Origin: Ochotona curzoniae
Lineage: Eukaryota > Chordata > Mammalia > Lagomorpha > Ochotonidae
DNA: 64,000 nucleotides
NCBI RefSeq assembly: GCF_017591425.1
Contig: NW_024467106.1
Span: forward strand, 21,752,501 to 21,816,500
Direction of reading: 5' to 3'
Shown piece after piece: positions 1 to 14,735 of the stretch. Numbering within the stretch: the stretch's first letter is position 1; each line of letters opens with the position of its first letter. A model generated the notes under the pieces. The model was not told the origin of the DNA, did not search any database, and saw nothing but the letters and a program-made list of their open reading frames with translations. A program made the position numbers and the translations under genes.

Positions 1-68
1 CGCCAGCTGCCCGGCTGGCGTCACGGCCCGGCCCGGCCCCGCCCGCGCCCCTCCCTCGCCCCCGCCCC

Positions 69-74
69 CACGTG
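69..74. promoter_or_regulatory. E-box CACGTG
   Basis: A palindromic CACGTG lies about 170 bp upstream of the inferred TSS. It is the consensus for MYC/MAX, USF and other bHLH factors. Occupancy cannot be judged from sequence. Confidence 0.4.
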
Positions 75-83
75 CGCCCAGTT

Positions 84-93
84 TGTTTATTTA
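84..93 (+). promoter_or_regulatory. Forkhead-type site TGTTTATTTA
   Basis: TGTTTATTTA matches the forkhead (FOXO/FOXA) consensus TGTTTAY. It is an A/T-rich island inside otherwise GC-rich promoter DNA, immediately before an X-box-like motif. FOXO control of KLF4 is reported in other mammals; its use here is inferred. Confidence 0.4.
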
Positions 94-107
94 GCTGCTA
101 TGGCAAC
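94..107 (-). promoter_or_regulatory. X-box (RFX)-like motif
   Basis: The reverse strand reads GTTGCCATAGCAGC, one mismatch from the palindromic RFX X-box (GTNRCC, spacer, RGYAAC). It is fused to the forkhead-type site. Confidence 0.4.
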
Positions 108-138
108 GCGCGGAGGGGGGGCGGGCAGAAGAAAGGGA

Positions 139-149
139 GGGGCGGGGCC
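139..149 (+). promoter_or_regulatory. GC box (SP/KLF site)
   Basis: GGGGCGGGGCC is a consensus SP1/KLF GC box about 95 bp upstream of the inferred TSS. Such a site also permits autoregulation by KLF4. Confidence 0.5.
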
Positions 150-208
150 TGCCGACGGAACCCCTGCGCGCCCGCGGGGAGGAGGCAGGGAAGGCGGCAG
201 CCGAGAAG

Positions 209-215
209 TTATAAG
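209..215 (+). promoter_or_regulatory. KLF4: TATA-like element TTATAAG
   Basis: TTATAAG sits about 30 bp upstream of the inferred TSS at 241, the correct spacing for a TATA box. This suggests a focused start inside the CpG island. Confidence 0.55.
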
Positions 216-240
216 TCAGAAGCGCGCGGCGGGCGCCGGC

Positions 241-883
241 AGTTCCCCCGGCCCGAGAGAGCGAGCGCGGCTGCGGGCGCGCGGGGAGCAGAGGCGGTGG
301 CGGGCGGGCGGCGGCATCGGGAGCCGCCGAGTCGCCCCTCCCCGCCCCTCCGGCCCCCCAGCCACCCACCCGCCCGTGGCCCGCGCCCATGGCCGCGCGC
401 GCCCCGCGCAGCCCCCAGGACTCCGCGCCCAGCGCCGCCGCCCAGTCCGCAGCTCCGCGCCACCGCGGCCATTCTCACCTGGCGGCGCCACCCGCCCACC
501 TCTCCGGCCACGGCCCCTGCGCCCACGGCGACAGCCGCAGCCACCGCGACAGCGGTGGGGGACGCTGCTGAGTCCAAGAGAGGGCAGCCTGGCCACCGGA
601 CCTACTTACTCGCCTTGCTGATTGTCTATTTTTATAAGAGTTTACAACTTTTTCTAAGAACTTTTGTATACAAAGGAACTTTTTTTTAAAATAAAAAAAG
701 AGACGTCTTCAATTTATATTTAATCGGAAGAAGAAGCATCTCGGGCAATTCGGGTTTTTTTGGGTTTTTTTTTTTTTTGGCTTCGTTTTTTAAGGTTTTA
801 TTTCTCACCCCTCTTCGCCGGCTTTGGGGTTCGGGTACCCTCGCTGCTTCGGGCTCCCAAGGACCGTCTGGGCCCCCACATTA
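241..883 (+). other. KLF4: KLF4 5' untranslated region (exon 1)
   Basis: The start near 241 (AGTTCCCCCGG) is set by similarity to the human KLF4 mRNA 5' end as I remember it and by the TATA-like element 30 bp upstream. The leader is about 640 nt, with a GC-rich proximal half and a T-rich distal half including T runs at about 756-778. It has one upstream ATG (389) and no other before the main start at 884. Confidence 0.7.
389..571 (+). CDS. 60-codon upstream ORF in the KLF4 5'UTR
   Basis: The only upstream ATG opens a 60-codon frame ending in TGA at 569-571, 313 nt before the main start. The context has G at +4 but C at -3, so initiation is probably leaky. The predicted peptide is basic, rich in Ala, Pro and His, and ends in DSGGGRC. 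From memory the human KLF4 leader holds an aligned uORF of the same length with the same beginning (MAARAP) and end (DSGGGRC). It could lower translation of the main frame. Whether the peptide itself functions is unknown; GC-rich leader conservation could preserve the frame by chance. Confidence 0.45.
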   Translation: MAARAPRSPQDSAPSAAAQSAAPRHRGHSHLAAPPAHLSGHGPCAHGDSRSHRDSGGGRC

Positions 884-4088
<3,205 letters not shown>

Positions 4089-4865
4089 AATTCCAGACAG
4101 TGGACAGAACCCACACTGCCAGAAGAGAGTTCAGTATTTTTCGCCTTTCACACTGTCTCCCCGAGGAGGCGGGAGCACAGCCGGAAAGCACTACAGTCAT
4201 GGTGGAGTTGCCAGTGAGTCAATTTGTGAACCCATAATCAGGAGAAAGGAGGAATCCGAAAGACACGAATCAAAAGAACATTTGGGGTCTGTGACTGGAT
4301 CTTCTATCATTCCAATTCTCAAATCCAACTTGAATATTCCTGGACTTAAACAAGAAATGCCAAGGGGGGGTCACTGGAAGTTGTGGATATCAGGGTATAA
4401 ATTAGATCCATGAGTTGGGGGGGCGGGGGAGGGAAGACCAGAATTCCCTTGAATTGTGTTTTGATGCAATATAAGTATAAAGATCGCCTTGTATTCTGTT
4501 TGCCTTCTAAAAGCCATTATGACCACGTTAGAAGAGGAGGAAATTCAGGTACAAAAAAAAAAAATGTGTGTCAATAGCCTAAATGATGGTGCTTGGTAAG
4601 TCTTGGTTGTAAAGGTACCAAATGAGGAAGCCAAAGTTCTCGAACTGCTGCATATCTTTGACAAGGAAAATCTAGTTTTTGTCTTCCGATCTACGTTTAT
4701 GACCTAAGTCAGGTAAATAGACCTGGTTTACTTTTAACATTTTGATGCAGACAGTCTGTTATGCACTGTGGTTTCAGATGTGCAATAATTTGTACAATGG
4801 TTTATTCCCAAGGATGCCTTAAGCAGAACAAATGTGTTTTTTTTTTCTATATAGTTCCTTGCCTT

Positions 4866-4871
4866 AATAAA
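4866..4871 (+). terminator. KLF4: Proximal poly(A) signal AATAAA
   Basis: Canonical AATAAA in U-rich context, about 120 nt before the distal signal. It would shorten the 3'UTR if used. Confidence 0.5.
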
Positions 4872-4986
4872 TATGTAATATAAATTTAAGCAAACTTCTA
4901 TTTTGTATATTTGTAAACTACAAAGTTAAAAATGAACATTTTGTGGAGTTTGTATTTTGCATACTCAAGGTGAGAATTAAGTTTTA

Positions 4987-4992
4987 AATAAA
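4987..4992 (+). terminator. KLF4: Distal poly(A) signal AATAAA
   Basis: Canonical AATAAA followed within about 30-40 nt by a GT/T-rich stretch (ATTGTTTTTGTCC), the usual downstream element. This is the likely main 3' end. Confidence 0.75.
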
Positions 4993-5015
4993 CCTATAAT
5001 ATTTTATCTGAACAA

Positions 5016-8000
5016 CAGTATCATTGTTTTTGTCCTGGAAAAGCACGTTACAGATCGTGGAGCACACAGGCAGGAAGGGTGTGAAGACGGCACTTGAAAA
5101 TGCCAGCCGACCTCAGCAGGTGAAAAGACGATAAGCAAACGCTGGAAGGGGAAAGGTTTTGAGCACTGGGAATTATAAAATTTAACAGTTGGTCCAGCCT
5201 TCTTCTTACAAATGTACTTGAAACTACCCAGGAGCAGTGACCTTACCCGATTGGATTTCTGGGTAGAAGTCAGTCAGTTGCCCCTTCACTTTGCTGTTTC
5301 ATTAATGTGAAAATAGGTACCAGAACAGACATACCAGTTTCACATTTAAAATTTTTCTGAGTCTCCTTCAGTTAAAAGCAAGTGGAAATATGAATGTCTT
5401 TGCAGAGGCCTGGCCTGGCACTCCTCACGGAATTTGAGTAACAAAAGAAGAAGCTTCTCAGGGCAGGCAGCCTAGGAACACGGTTCCACAGTGCCCTCCT
5501 GAGGACTACAAGATTTATTCATGTGTGTGTGGTGTGTGTGTGTCGCAGAGGCATTGCGTCTAGTATGGCTAAGGAAGTCGGAATGAAAGCTCCCCGTAGA
5601 TGGTCTTGAAGCATCAACAGTTCTAGGTACACAGACCCAGATACTGTAATGAAAAATTATTCTAATTCACCAAACTTAAGTGTCAGCTTGAAATTTGCCT
5701 TTTTTATTAAAAAAGAAAAAGTTGGTAGTATTTCTAAGTTTAAAGTTGGAAGTCAAAAAGTGTGCTACTATAATTGCAAGTGTTTTGAGGCGGAGGCCGA
5801 AGGCCTTGAGGTTCACTTGTGGCTGTCACAAAATGGAAAAGCCATTTGGGACACTTGTGGACACTTGGTATACGTGGTATGATGATGTGGGTGACTAACA
5901 TTTGTCCCCGTCAAGGGGACAGAAGCCGACTGGTGTCTTCTTGAGTGTTTATTAACTGTTATGTCCACAGGAGGTTTTGCACCATGGGTGCATTTTATAA
6001 ATGGAATTAAAAAAATAGAAATTCCTAAGAGGTTTGTTGGTGGATCGACACAGAGTATTTTCTTTGGCTTTTTAAGAGTCCAGCATGACTGGAAAACATG
6101 GCATGTGTCTTTGCTTAAAAGAAAACAGGTGCATCAATAGGATGGAATTTTATGTGGCCAAGAACATATTCAAAACGTTTTTAATGACACGGAAAAATGC
6201 ATATGGTATGTTAAGTGGAAAAAGCAGAAATAAGACTATAAATGGTATGATTTCAATTGTGTTCCTTTAAATGTGTGTGTGTGTTGAAGGAGAGAGAGAG
6301 GGGAAAAGGCACTAGAAAATTAAAAGACAAAACTGCAAAACATTAACATTGATTTTCTCAGTTTAAGTCTTCATTTTTGAAGTTTTCAAATATTCTGAAA
6401 CAAGGACAATGACTGAAGAAGTACAAATAATCAGCCTTTGCTTTTTAAACAAGCAAATAATGCATCGACTACCAAGAGAGTTTAATCTCATTCAAATGTC
6501 CCTAACATCAAAGGGAAATATCATTCATTAGTTTTTCATAACCTGGGAAAGAAAGCTAGTAAGTGAGGAAGAGCATAACAGGACGAAACACTTTTCAACA
6601 CACACAAATACCTCAACTATTTGCTTTAGCACCTGTCACTTGTGGCTTCCAAGGTGTACTGTCATTACGATGTCGCAGAGCCACTTATACTGTATAATAA
6701 GGGCTACCTAATGATTGTGATGCTTGCTTATCATATTTTCCTTATGACATTTAATTTTATATGTCCTAGATTTTAACTTGTGTACAAAGGATTAACAATA
6801 GTGCTTCCCATACAGCAACATGCTTTCGTTCCACCGCTTTTCCACCAAAATGTCTTTCCTGGAAACACTGTTCCTCCAACCTGGGCAGGTCCTGGACCTT
6901 TGTAGTCGTGCTTCCATTTGTAAAACCAAAGCAAGTGCTTCTAGTACCTGACATAGGATGAGCTGGGGAAATCATTCTATTGTTCCAATTTTGGGAAACA
7001 CAAAATGGCATTCCACATTTGAAGATTAGAAAGTTTAAGTTTTCTTAGACGCAAGTTCAGTTGAGGCAGCTAGCTGACTTACTCTGGAAGCAAACCCATG
7101 GAAAAATTATTAAAAGAAAAAGTGGTGGTTCCTGGTCGACTTTAATACAGAGGTGTATCTAAATTTAGCAGCCTGTGGCAGCCACCTGTTCTATCTCGTA
7201 GCTTCTGCAGCTCCATTCAGCACAAGACACATGCAGGGCTGGATCTGTAGTCTAGAAATTCTGCCTTCCCCACCACCCCAATGCCTTTCCCTCCTATCTA
7301 GACACCACACAGTCCCACACAAACCCTTTTAAGTTGTGTATTTTTTCCCCTCTCATTTATCATTAATTACATACCACATGTTATGTATTTGTTTTACTCC
7401 TTTGTATTTTCTTAGTACCTTCTACAGGCTATTGTCTAATGACATGTTTTTATAGTGCTAAGCTGAAGCTATGTCTGCCTCCTAAAGGTTGTTTATGAAA
7501 CTATCGTTCATTGTTCACATACAGAGTCATTCAATAATATTTCATATAAAACCACCAAGATCAATCTATGCAATGTAGGCTGTGGAAGAGATCATGAAAC
7601 ATGCTATCTGGGAAAACAAAACAATTTCCGATCAGAGTGTAGAAAGAAAACAGTCTTTTTAGTGTTATGTAAAACTAAAATGAAAGTTGTAAATGAATAC
7701 CTTTTAGAAGCCTTTCTCTTGAACACAAGGGGCCATTTGAAACTTTTCACCAACTTGGAAGAGTGAGTACCGCCTTAAGTCCATTTAAAGTACCTCGTGC
7801 CTCAGTGCTCTGCACGCAGTCAAAACAGGGGGAACTCTACCGCTAAGGTGTCAACATACGCAGAAAACTTTTGAGGCTCTGTCAGGCTACCAGTGCCAGT
7901 TAACTTCGCTGGGGAAGGAGGGAGTGTAGGAACAGCAACAAGACTGATTCTCTGGAATCACAGACATCTGGAGCCCATCTTGGCCATTGTTCTCTGTGAT

Positions 8001-8840
8001 GTCCTTGATATAACAGCACTTTTTCTGAACACCAACACCCTCGATGAGTCAGCATGTTGCAACTGGTCCGCCCAAATGTCCTCCGCCACTTGTTCTTAAA
8101 GGAAAAGGAGGAAGTAAATAGAAATCCAGCTTAATATCAGCCAAAAGTAAATTCCCACCTAGAGGATCCCTTTAATAGCTCATCTGAGTTCACCTACTAA
8201 CATGTTTTCATTGATTCACCACAATAATTACCTTGCCATCTTGGAGTGTTAGGCTCATTCGCTACTCCTTTATGTTTCTTCTTTATCTATAGTGCATGTC
8301 ATCATCCTAATAGAGCAAGAAGCAAGAAAGATAGCTTTTTGTGGTGAAATAAGCAGATGACAGAAAGGTAGATAGGTAGAACAAAGGCCCTGCTGGTGGC
8401 TTGACAATTTTCAAGTTAAATCAACTAAACAGTCAAACGTGTCCAGCCCTCTGTATCCTCAGCCAGGAGGTCTAGTAAGGTTACAGAATGTGCTCATATC
8501 TATAATAGTTGTAAAAACTGACACTGGGTCAACATGGTGCTAAAGACGCCAAAGCCCATGCACCCAGGTGCTACACCTGCATACCATCTCTTCAAAGCTA
8601 AAGTGGTTAATAACATTACCTAGAAAGTAAAGGGGTTCTAGCTACACCTGCTGAAAGCCCAGCAGATCAGTGAACTGGGACTAGCCATAAAAGCAGACTC
8701 CCAGATACGACCCATAGTAGGATTTTATCTGTAGGGACAAATACCCCCTTGGTTCAATCCAGGTCTCCTTTAGCAGGTGTTCAAGGAGTATTCAAAAGAT
8801 TTCAAGGGAAAATGTGCTTTAATTTTCACTCTCTTCAATC
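5016..8840. other. Repeat-poor non-coding flank downstream of KLF4
   Basis: No gene and no SINE is recognised. It contains short (GT)n stretches at about 5522-5545 and 6271-6300. The short open frames in it show no family features. About 8350-8770 has an LTR-like look (short GC/AT alternation) that I could not assign. Confidence 0.6.
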
Positions 8841-8851
8841 ATTTCTTACTT

Positions 8852-9219
8852 CCTTTCTTTTTTTTTTTTAAGATTTATTTATTTTTATTGGAAAGTCAGA
8901 TATACAGAAAGGGATTAGCAGTCCATCGCCTTAACCACTCAGTCACCTCGTCCCAAGATATACAGAGAGGGGGAGAGACAGAGAGGAAGATCTTTCATCT
9001 GCTGATTCACTCCCCAAGTGACTGCAACAGCCAGAGCTGTGCTGACCCAAAGCCAGGAGCCAGGAACTTCCTCCTTGGGCCATCCTCGACTGCTTTCCCA
9101 AACCACAAGCAGGGAGCTGGATGGGAAGCGGGGCTGCCAGGATTAGAACTGGCACCCATATGAGATCCCACTGTGTGCAAGGTGAGGACTTTAGCCACTA
9201 GGCCACTATGCTGGCCCCC
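8852..9219 (-). mobile_element. CSINE with a nested tRNA-Ser fragment
   Basis: Reverse-strand tRNA-headed SINE with its A-rich tail to the left, flanked by the TSD ATTTCTTACTT at 8841-8851 and 9220-9230. The body is intact except for a 47-nt insertion at 8909-8955. Confidence 0.9.
8909..8955 (-). pseudogene. tRNA-Ser(GCT) 5'-fragment retropseudogene
   Basis: Positions 8952 down to 8912 on the minus strand match the first 41 nt of mammalian tRNA-Ser(GCT) from memory: acceptor 5' strand GACGAGG, D arm GTGGTTAAGG, and anticodon arm GGACTGCTAATCC. The match stops after the anticodon stem. It is inserted in a CSINE and flanked by AGATATACAGA at 8898-8908 and 8956-8966; an uninserted SINE has this motif once. 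No poly(A) tail is present. This is a retroposed 5' tRNA fragment, not a functional tRNA gene. Confidence 0.85.
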
Positions 9220-9274
9220 ATTTCTTACTTTCATATAGCTCTGTGGAAGTTTTACCACATCAACACTTCCATTA

Positions 9275-9350
9275 TGTCACCTGATCTTTGTAATAAAAGG
9301 TAGAGGTGGGAATTCTCCAATTATATAAATGAAGAAACCAAGATTGCTTT
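9275..9350 (-). repeat. Possible MIR fragment
   Basis: A short segment resembling the MIR core read in reverse (ATATAAATGAAGAAACCAAG). Weak. Confidence 0.35.
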
Positions 9351-10364
9351 TATAGAGTGGTATTTTGTTTGCATTTCTCATTCTTATTGGCATGCTAAAA
9401 AGCACTGCTAATACTTTTTGTTGTGTTGGACAAATAGGAATACAGCAAAATGGGGATACACTTTAATTCAAGAGGATTCACTAACATCCAGCAAACCTAA
9501 GGAGTGAAAAGGCCTATCCTATGTTACCAGGCTTTGTGGGTCTGCGCCCTCATTGCAGATGAACATCCACAGGGCACAGGGAGCTCTACCTATCTGCCTT
9601 TAAATAGACACAGTTACTGGAGTCCACTGAGCAAAATTACTCACGTGTTGAGTACCGAATCAAAGGCCAGATGCCTCTTTTTAGAAGACTCTTCCTTTCT
9701 GTGTGATTCTCTGTCTTGATTCTAGAAAGAATTTGGCTCAGCTGGGGGAATCTGTTAGAGGAGGCAGAGGAGTGAGTCTTCCAGGATGCCGGGATTGGGG
9801 GCAAGGGGAAGTTTTACCCTTTTCGTGCTTCAAGAGAAAGAGTATGTATCTTACAAACAGACAATAAAGGAAGGTTAAAAAAAATCTTTTAAAGGGCCTT
9901 GCACTTGAAAAAGCCATTTTGCAACCTGGGCCACTGCACCTGCTGGCTACCCAAGGGAAGCTTGTTGCTGGCTGCAAAATGCATGCACTTGGCCTGCTCT
10001 TCTTCCAACCTGAGACTCTCAGTGCTGCTCACTGTCAAGTACTTTTCTAAAGTGACCCTGGAAAACAGCACATGGAATTGACAAATGCCCCTGCCTCTGA
10101 GGCACTGTGCCATGGTGGCACAATGCAAGGGCTGAGACTGTTCAATGACAAAGGCTGTGTGGGCAAGAAAGGCTCTTCAAGACCCTTTGAGACCTTTAAC
10201 TTGGGAAACTTGAAACCCAGATGAAGGATTGGGCTTGCTGAAGGTACCTCAAGCTGGAATCGAAGCACAAACCAGCACCTTCATCAGGCTGGATGGACCA
10301 ACAGCTGACATCCCAAGGGAGGAGATTATAAAAACACACAGGAGGAGGCATTTCACCTAGAGGT
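9351..10364. other. Unique non-coding sequence
   Basis: No gene, RNA or clear repeat is recognised in this stretch. Confidence 0.5.
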
Positions 10365-10365
10365 G

Positions 10366-10625
10366 AAGGGGCCCACATCAGAGTGCTTGGGGTTCAATAC
10401 CTGACTCCCAGTCCTACAACACAAAAGATCCTGGGAGGCAGTAGTAGTTGGACTCCAACTACTCATTTGGAAGACCTAGACTGAGTTTTTAGTTCCCAGC
10501 CCTGGCCTTGGTCCAACCCAAATCGTGGCCCAACCTCTACTGTTTGTGGACTTTTGGGGAGTGAGTGAGCAGTTAAGAACTGTCCATCTCAGCCTCTCTA
10601 CCTCTCAGATACAATTTTTAAAAAT
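10366..10625 (+). mobile_element. Old CSINE copy
   Basis: Degenerate plus-strand SINE, recognisable by GGCCCACATCAGAGTGCTTG at the head region, a GGGGAGTGAGTGAGCAG core near the 3' end and an A-rich tail at about 10615. Confidence 0.65.
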
Positions 10626-12339
10626 AAACACCCATGCAAAAATGAAGCTATTAACGAGAAAATTTTGTTAGGATAGTTCATGGTACTTTCTAATTCTTCT
10701 TCAGTGCCCTTGTTACCAGCCAGCTGAGACAAGTACTGCCCGCTCATCATCGTTGTGGTCCCTTGAGAGAGAGCCTCCAAGTTACAACTTCCTTCTGACT
10801 CTGTCCTGCTTTCTCTGTCCATGCAATTGCATTGAACACACTGTAATATATTCAAGGGCCTACCTTATCAGCCATCATGCAAAGGGAGGCAGAAACAAGG
10901 ATGAATAAGGATATGTAAATATGCATATCTACAGATTTCCCCCCCCCACCAGCACAGCCGTGCCACAAGCAGTATCCCATGTAAGTTAAACTTAGCACCC
11001 TTGGTCCAGCATAGGCTGTTGTTACCTTTTGGAAAACTATCAAACACAATCACTTTATCTGCAACATATACACCATTTTTTCCCTCTGCAATTCTCTTGA
11101 TCGCTTATTTTTTAAATTTACATCTAACTTGTCTATCAGGTACATGTTAAGTCATGTTAAAACATGCTAGTCAGGTTCAACATGAAGGTTGGAGTCATAT
11201 TCGACAAAACATCCCAGGCTTCTGTTGGAATTAATGATTTGGGTTGGCATAACGCTTACTCTTTCTTGGTTGGCTAACCTAAGAGACAGCTTGGGTCTTA
11301 TGTGATATGATCGCATATCCAGAACACCACGAGAACAACCTAATTTTGTTTTAAGCATAATTAACTTTACTGCCAAGCAGCGCACGACTTTACAGTCTGG
11401 TGGTGTCAGAGCCTGTAGGAACAGACAGAGGCCTTGCCTTGGGGATTCTTTGCATTAAAGACTTTGGTTAGGCAAAGCTGCTCTGGCTGCGGGAGTCTGA
11501 TTTGCAATTTGTGCCTTTGTGAAAGGATTAGAAGATCCCCATTGTTTAATGTTTGGATCTCAATTTGCATTTGGAAACACATGACCTCTTCAAGGTTTAG
11601 TTCTCTTTTATTTTTATTTTCTGGTGGGGGATATACAATTGATACTGTTTAACATTTTTTGATAAACCTGCTTGGGTGAGTGTTTGCTTTGATTAAGGAA
11701 GTGTGACAGGTTGGTTCTCTGTGAATGCTGAGACCACCTGGGCCCCAGCAATACTGAGTCAGTAATTGGCAACTGACAACTCATAGGTAAAGACCTGCAT
11801 ATGTCATAGATTTCCTTAATTAGAATGCAGAGCACGTTGTAATAGCCAACCAGCCCAGTGGTTCAAGAGAAAGAACCAGAAGGAAAAAAAAAAACCCTGT
11901 AACCCCCTCAGGACGTACAGGAACACGTCTCTGTTCAACGCCTTCTTTTATAAATAAAAAGTCTTAGAAAAATTATTTTAGGTTAGCCATGACAATACTT
12001 TCATCTGCACACTATGTTTAACTGCCTGTCCTTCGGTAAACAATTTTTAACTAACATTTGGTTTGACAAAGTTTCCGGGTTATCAACATGCAGCCTGGAA
12101 GAGAAATCCTCCGAGGAGGGGTAATTTCTCAGATTATGGCTTTAGGTCCCATGGTTCCTTCGTTCTCCTTAAACTCTTCATGTCTCCCTCCTCTTTGTCA
12201 CTGACCACAGGGAACCATTTCTGCTACATCAGAGCCAATGGCCTGGGGAACCTCGGCTAGGAGATGTTCGACTGAATGAGCTGGAGGTAGATGGAAAAGA
12301 AAATTCACACATATGTGCTATGCCAAGAGCTTTTGCTAT
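10626..12339. other. Unique non-coding sequence
   Basis: No gene or recognisable transposon; A/T-rich throughout. A C run (10939-10946) and a short A tract (about 11885-11894) are the only simple repeats seen. Confidence 0.5.
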
Positions 12340-12450
12340 TGTTTCCATTTCACAGTGGAGAAGATGGAGGCCTGCAGGAGTGTAGTGACTGGCCCAAGAT
12401 CACACAGCTATGCCCGGAATCCTGACTCAGAAGCTCAGGGTCTGCCTGCC
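12340..12450 (-). repeat. MIR fragment
   Basis: Reverse MIR core: TTTCACAGTGGAGAAGATGG followed by GTGACTGGCCCAAGATCACA, the typical pair of MIR landmarks. Confidence 0.75.
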
Positions 12451-13700
12451 TCATCGAACCATCTTTCAGATAAAGCAAAGCTCACTTCGTTTGGGGAGTT
12501 TATCAGCTCTTCACTTCCTTGGAATGCCTGCTTGTTTTAAATCTAAACAGTGGTGTTGTCTGGTACACTAGAAGCTCCAAGGGCATCCCTTTTTCTAAGG
12601 GAGCCGAGTAATCTTATCAGCCATCCTATTAAAAAATACACCACATTCCTGCAGGCTCCAGTTTGGACAATGACTTCAGAAGACACAATCCGCGTCTGCC
12701 TCAGAGGGCCCCCATTGCCTCTAAAAATTCACCAGGGGTAAATAAGCCGTGGCCTTTCTTGGAAATTTCAGCCCCAGAGTTCAAAGCAATCCCAGGTGTA
12801 TTAGCACCTTGGTCGATTAGATCAAGGACTAGCAAAGCGCCCTTTCCATAGTTGGGCTTACTGGAGGGAAGCTCATGGACATGTTTTTGGGCGGATGAAG
12901 GTCCCACATTCCAAGGCTCCTTTCATGGCAGAATGTGGAAAGAGGAACAAAGCCTGCAGGAGCTGTGCCTTCCCAGGTTGTGCTTTGCTTCCACATTCTC
13001 AGGCGCGGCCCATGGGAAACACTCCCACTCCTTCGCACATCTGCCAAAGCGCTTTGCCCACATTCTCCTCATGGTCTCAATAGCTGAAGATAATCCCTTT
13101 TCCCCTAACCAGGAGCTCAACCTAAAATAGCTCTGGGCATGGGCCATCGGGCATCAACAAATGACTCAGAGAGCCATTTCAGATCTCAGAGGCAAGGACA
13201 GCACCCTAGGGCACCACAGCAGGAGCTGGGAAAAAACCAAGAACAGGGCTAGGAAGGATCCTAAGCTGAGCCCACATGTCCTCCGGTGTTATGTTGTTGC
13301 AGACCCTTATACATTCCCCCCCCCCGCCCAGGGCTGCCCTCAGCCTCAGCTTGTGTGAGGTCACGGAGTCACTTGTTCACCCAGACCCAGAAGGTGTCCC
13401 ATCCAAGCTCCCGGTGGTAGGTGCATAAGTGGGTGTGTCTGGCATCAGGGACAGCAGAGGAAAGTCTGTTAGAACAGGTGACAGTCAGTGATTTTGTCCA
13501 TGTTGGCTTCTGGCTTTCCTGCTCTCCTTTCTCTCACTAATATAATCCTTTTAGGTTCAAATCCAAGTGTTTCTAACAAGAGGATTTCCTGCTTGGAAGT
13601 CCTTCGAATGGACTATGGGATTTCCCACATTGCACTTATATTCAATGCACTTCTGCCTTCTTGGCTAGTCTCTAGGAAGGAATAGACGCCTATCCGGGAG
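12451..13700. other. Unique non-coding sequence
   Basis: No gene or transposon is recognised. A C run lies at about 13317-13326. Confidence 0.5.
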
Positions 13701-13701
13701 A

Positions 13702-13835
13702 TCAGTATTGCTATTCCTCCCATTTTATGGATGAGGAATCTGAAACCACTTGAGCTTAGGCAACTACACTTGAGTTGTAAAACAAGTGAGTGGAGAAGTT
13801 GGTACTCACACTTAGTTTTACCCAGACTCCTTCTT
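13702..13835 (-). repeat. MIR fragment
   Basis: Reverse MIR core (CCCATTTTATGGATGAGGAA and the following AGGCAACTACACTTGAG region). Confidence 0.65.
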
Positions 13836-14119
13836 TTGAGTTACACGCTCTTTATGTGCGAAGTATGTTTGTAAATCAATGGGGGGAGAATGAAGTGTAA
13901 GGGGAAAGAGTTTATATGCTATCATCCAATTTGGTAAAATAGATCTGTGTGTATGTCTTTGGGGGCACATTTGCACTGGGGAATTTCTGGAAGCCTCCCT
14001 CAATGTCAAACAGCCTGCCCATCCTGCCCTTTAACTATTTTTTTTTTCTCTTTAACCTGTTTGAGTTTCCTCACAGCATCTCCTATTACCTGCAGTGTAA
14101 CACACAGGTGCATGTATTG

Positions 14120-14255
14120 TCTAGCTCCCTCTAAAAGGACAGGAAGTACAATGGCTACAGAGTGCCTGGAACATATTAGAGGCTCAGGAAGTATCTATGG
14201 ACTTCGAAGAATTCATCAACCCCTAGAATGTTGGTGAGTGGTACTGTTACTTACA
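14120..14255 (+). repeat. MIR 3' fragment
   Basis: Resembles the MIR 3' part (GAGTGCCTGGAACATATTAG followed by GCTCAGGAAGTATC). Confidence 0.5.
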
Positions 14256-14395
14256 TGAAGTAGATATTCTTGTTTAATTGTGAAAATATCTGAATAGAAA
14301 AACAAAACAAAAATTATACAAATAAATCAACCCATTCATCTGCTTTTAAGTATCAAAAATCTAAAAATGTTCCACTTTAAAAAGCAACATGTGAG

Positions 14396-14735
14396 GATGG
14401 GTGTTTCACAGCAATGAGTTAAACCATCACCCATAACACCTGTATCCGATCTCGTCTCCCATCACAGGAGACAAGTGCCTGGTTTGAGTTCAGGCTGCTC
14501 TGTGCCTCCATCCAGTTTCCAGCCAACGGACCTAGGAAACAGTGGTTGACAAAAGTAGTTGGGTTCCTGTCCCCTGTGTGGCAACTTTGTGCTAGAGTTC
14601 CTGGTCCCTGGCTTCCTTCAGCCTGGCCCAGCCCCCACCTGCTGGGGCAGTGAACCTACAGGTGAAAGTTCTCTCCTGACCCCTTTACTGGAACTTTCTC
14701 TAAAATCAATGAATCTTGTTTGTTTGTTTGTTTAA
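14396..14735 (+). mobile_element. Old CSINE copy
   Basis: Degenerate plus-strand SINE with a GAGTTAAACCATC head region, CCAGTTTCCAGCC mid-region and a TTTG-repeat tail (14719-14733), directly followed by a second copy. Confidence 0.6.

Larger units (their letters stand above)
4089..5015 (+). other. KLF4: KLF4 3' untranslated region
   Basis: About 930 nt, increasingly A/T-rich, with an A tract at 4552-4563 and a G-rich tract at about 4417-4432. The final section (GTTTTAAATAAACC) matches the human KLF4 mRNA end as I remember it. U-rich tracts (4840-4900) are plausible stability elements. Confidence 0.85.

Noticed and set aside
72..689. 205-codon open frame across the KLF4 promoter and 5'UTR
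   Set aside because: Begins before the inferred TSS with a non-ATG start, has low-complexity composition, and overlaps several equally long frames on both strands.
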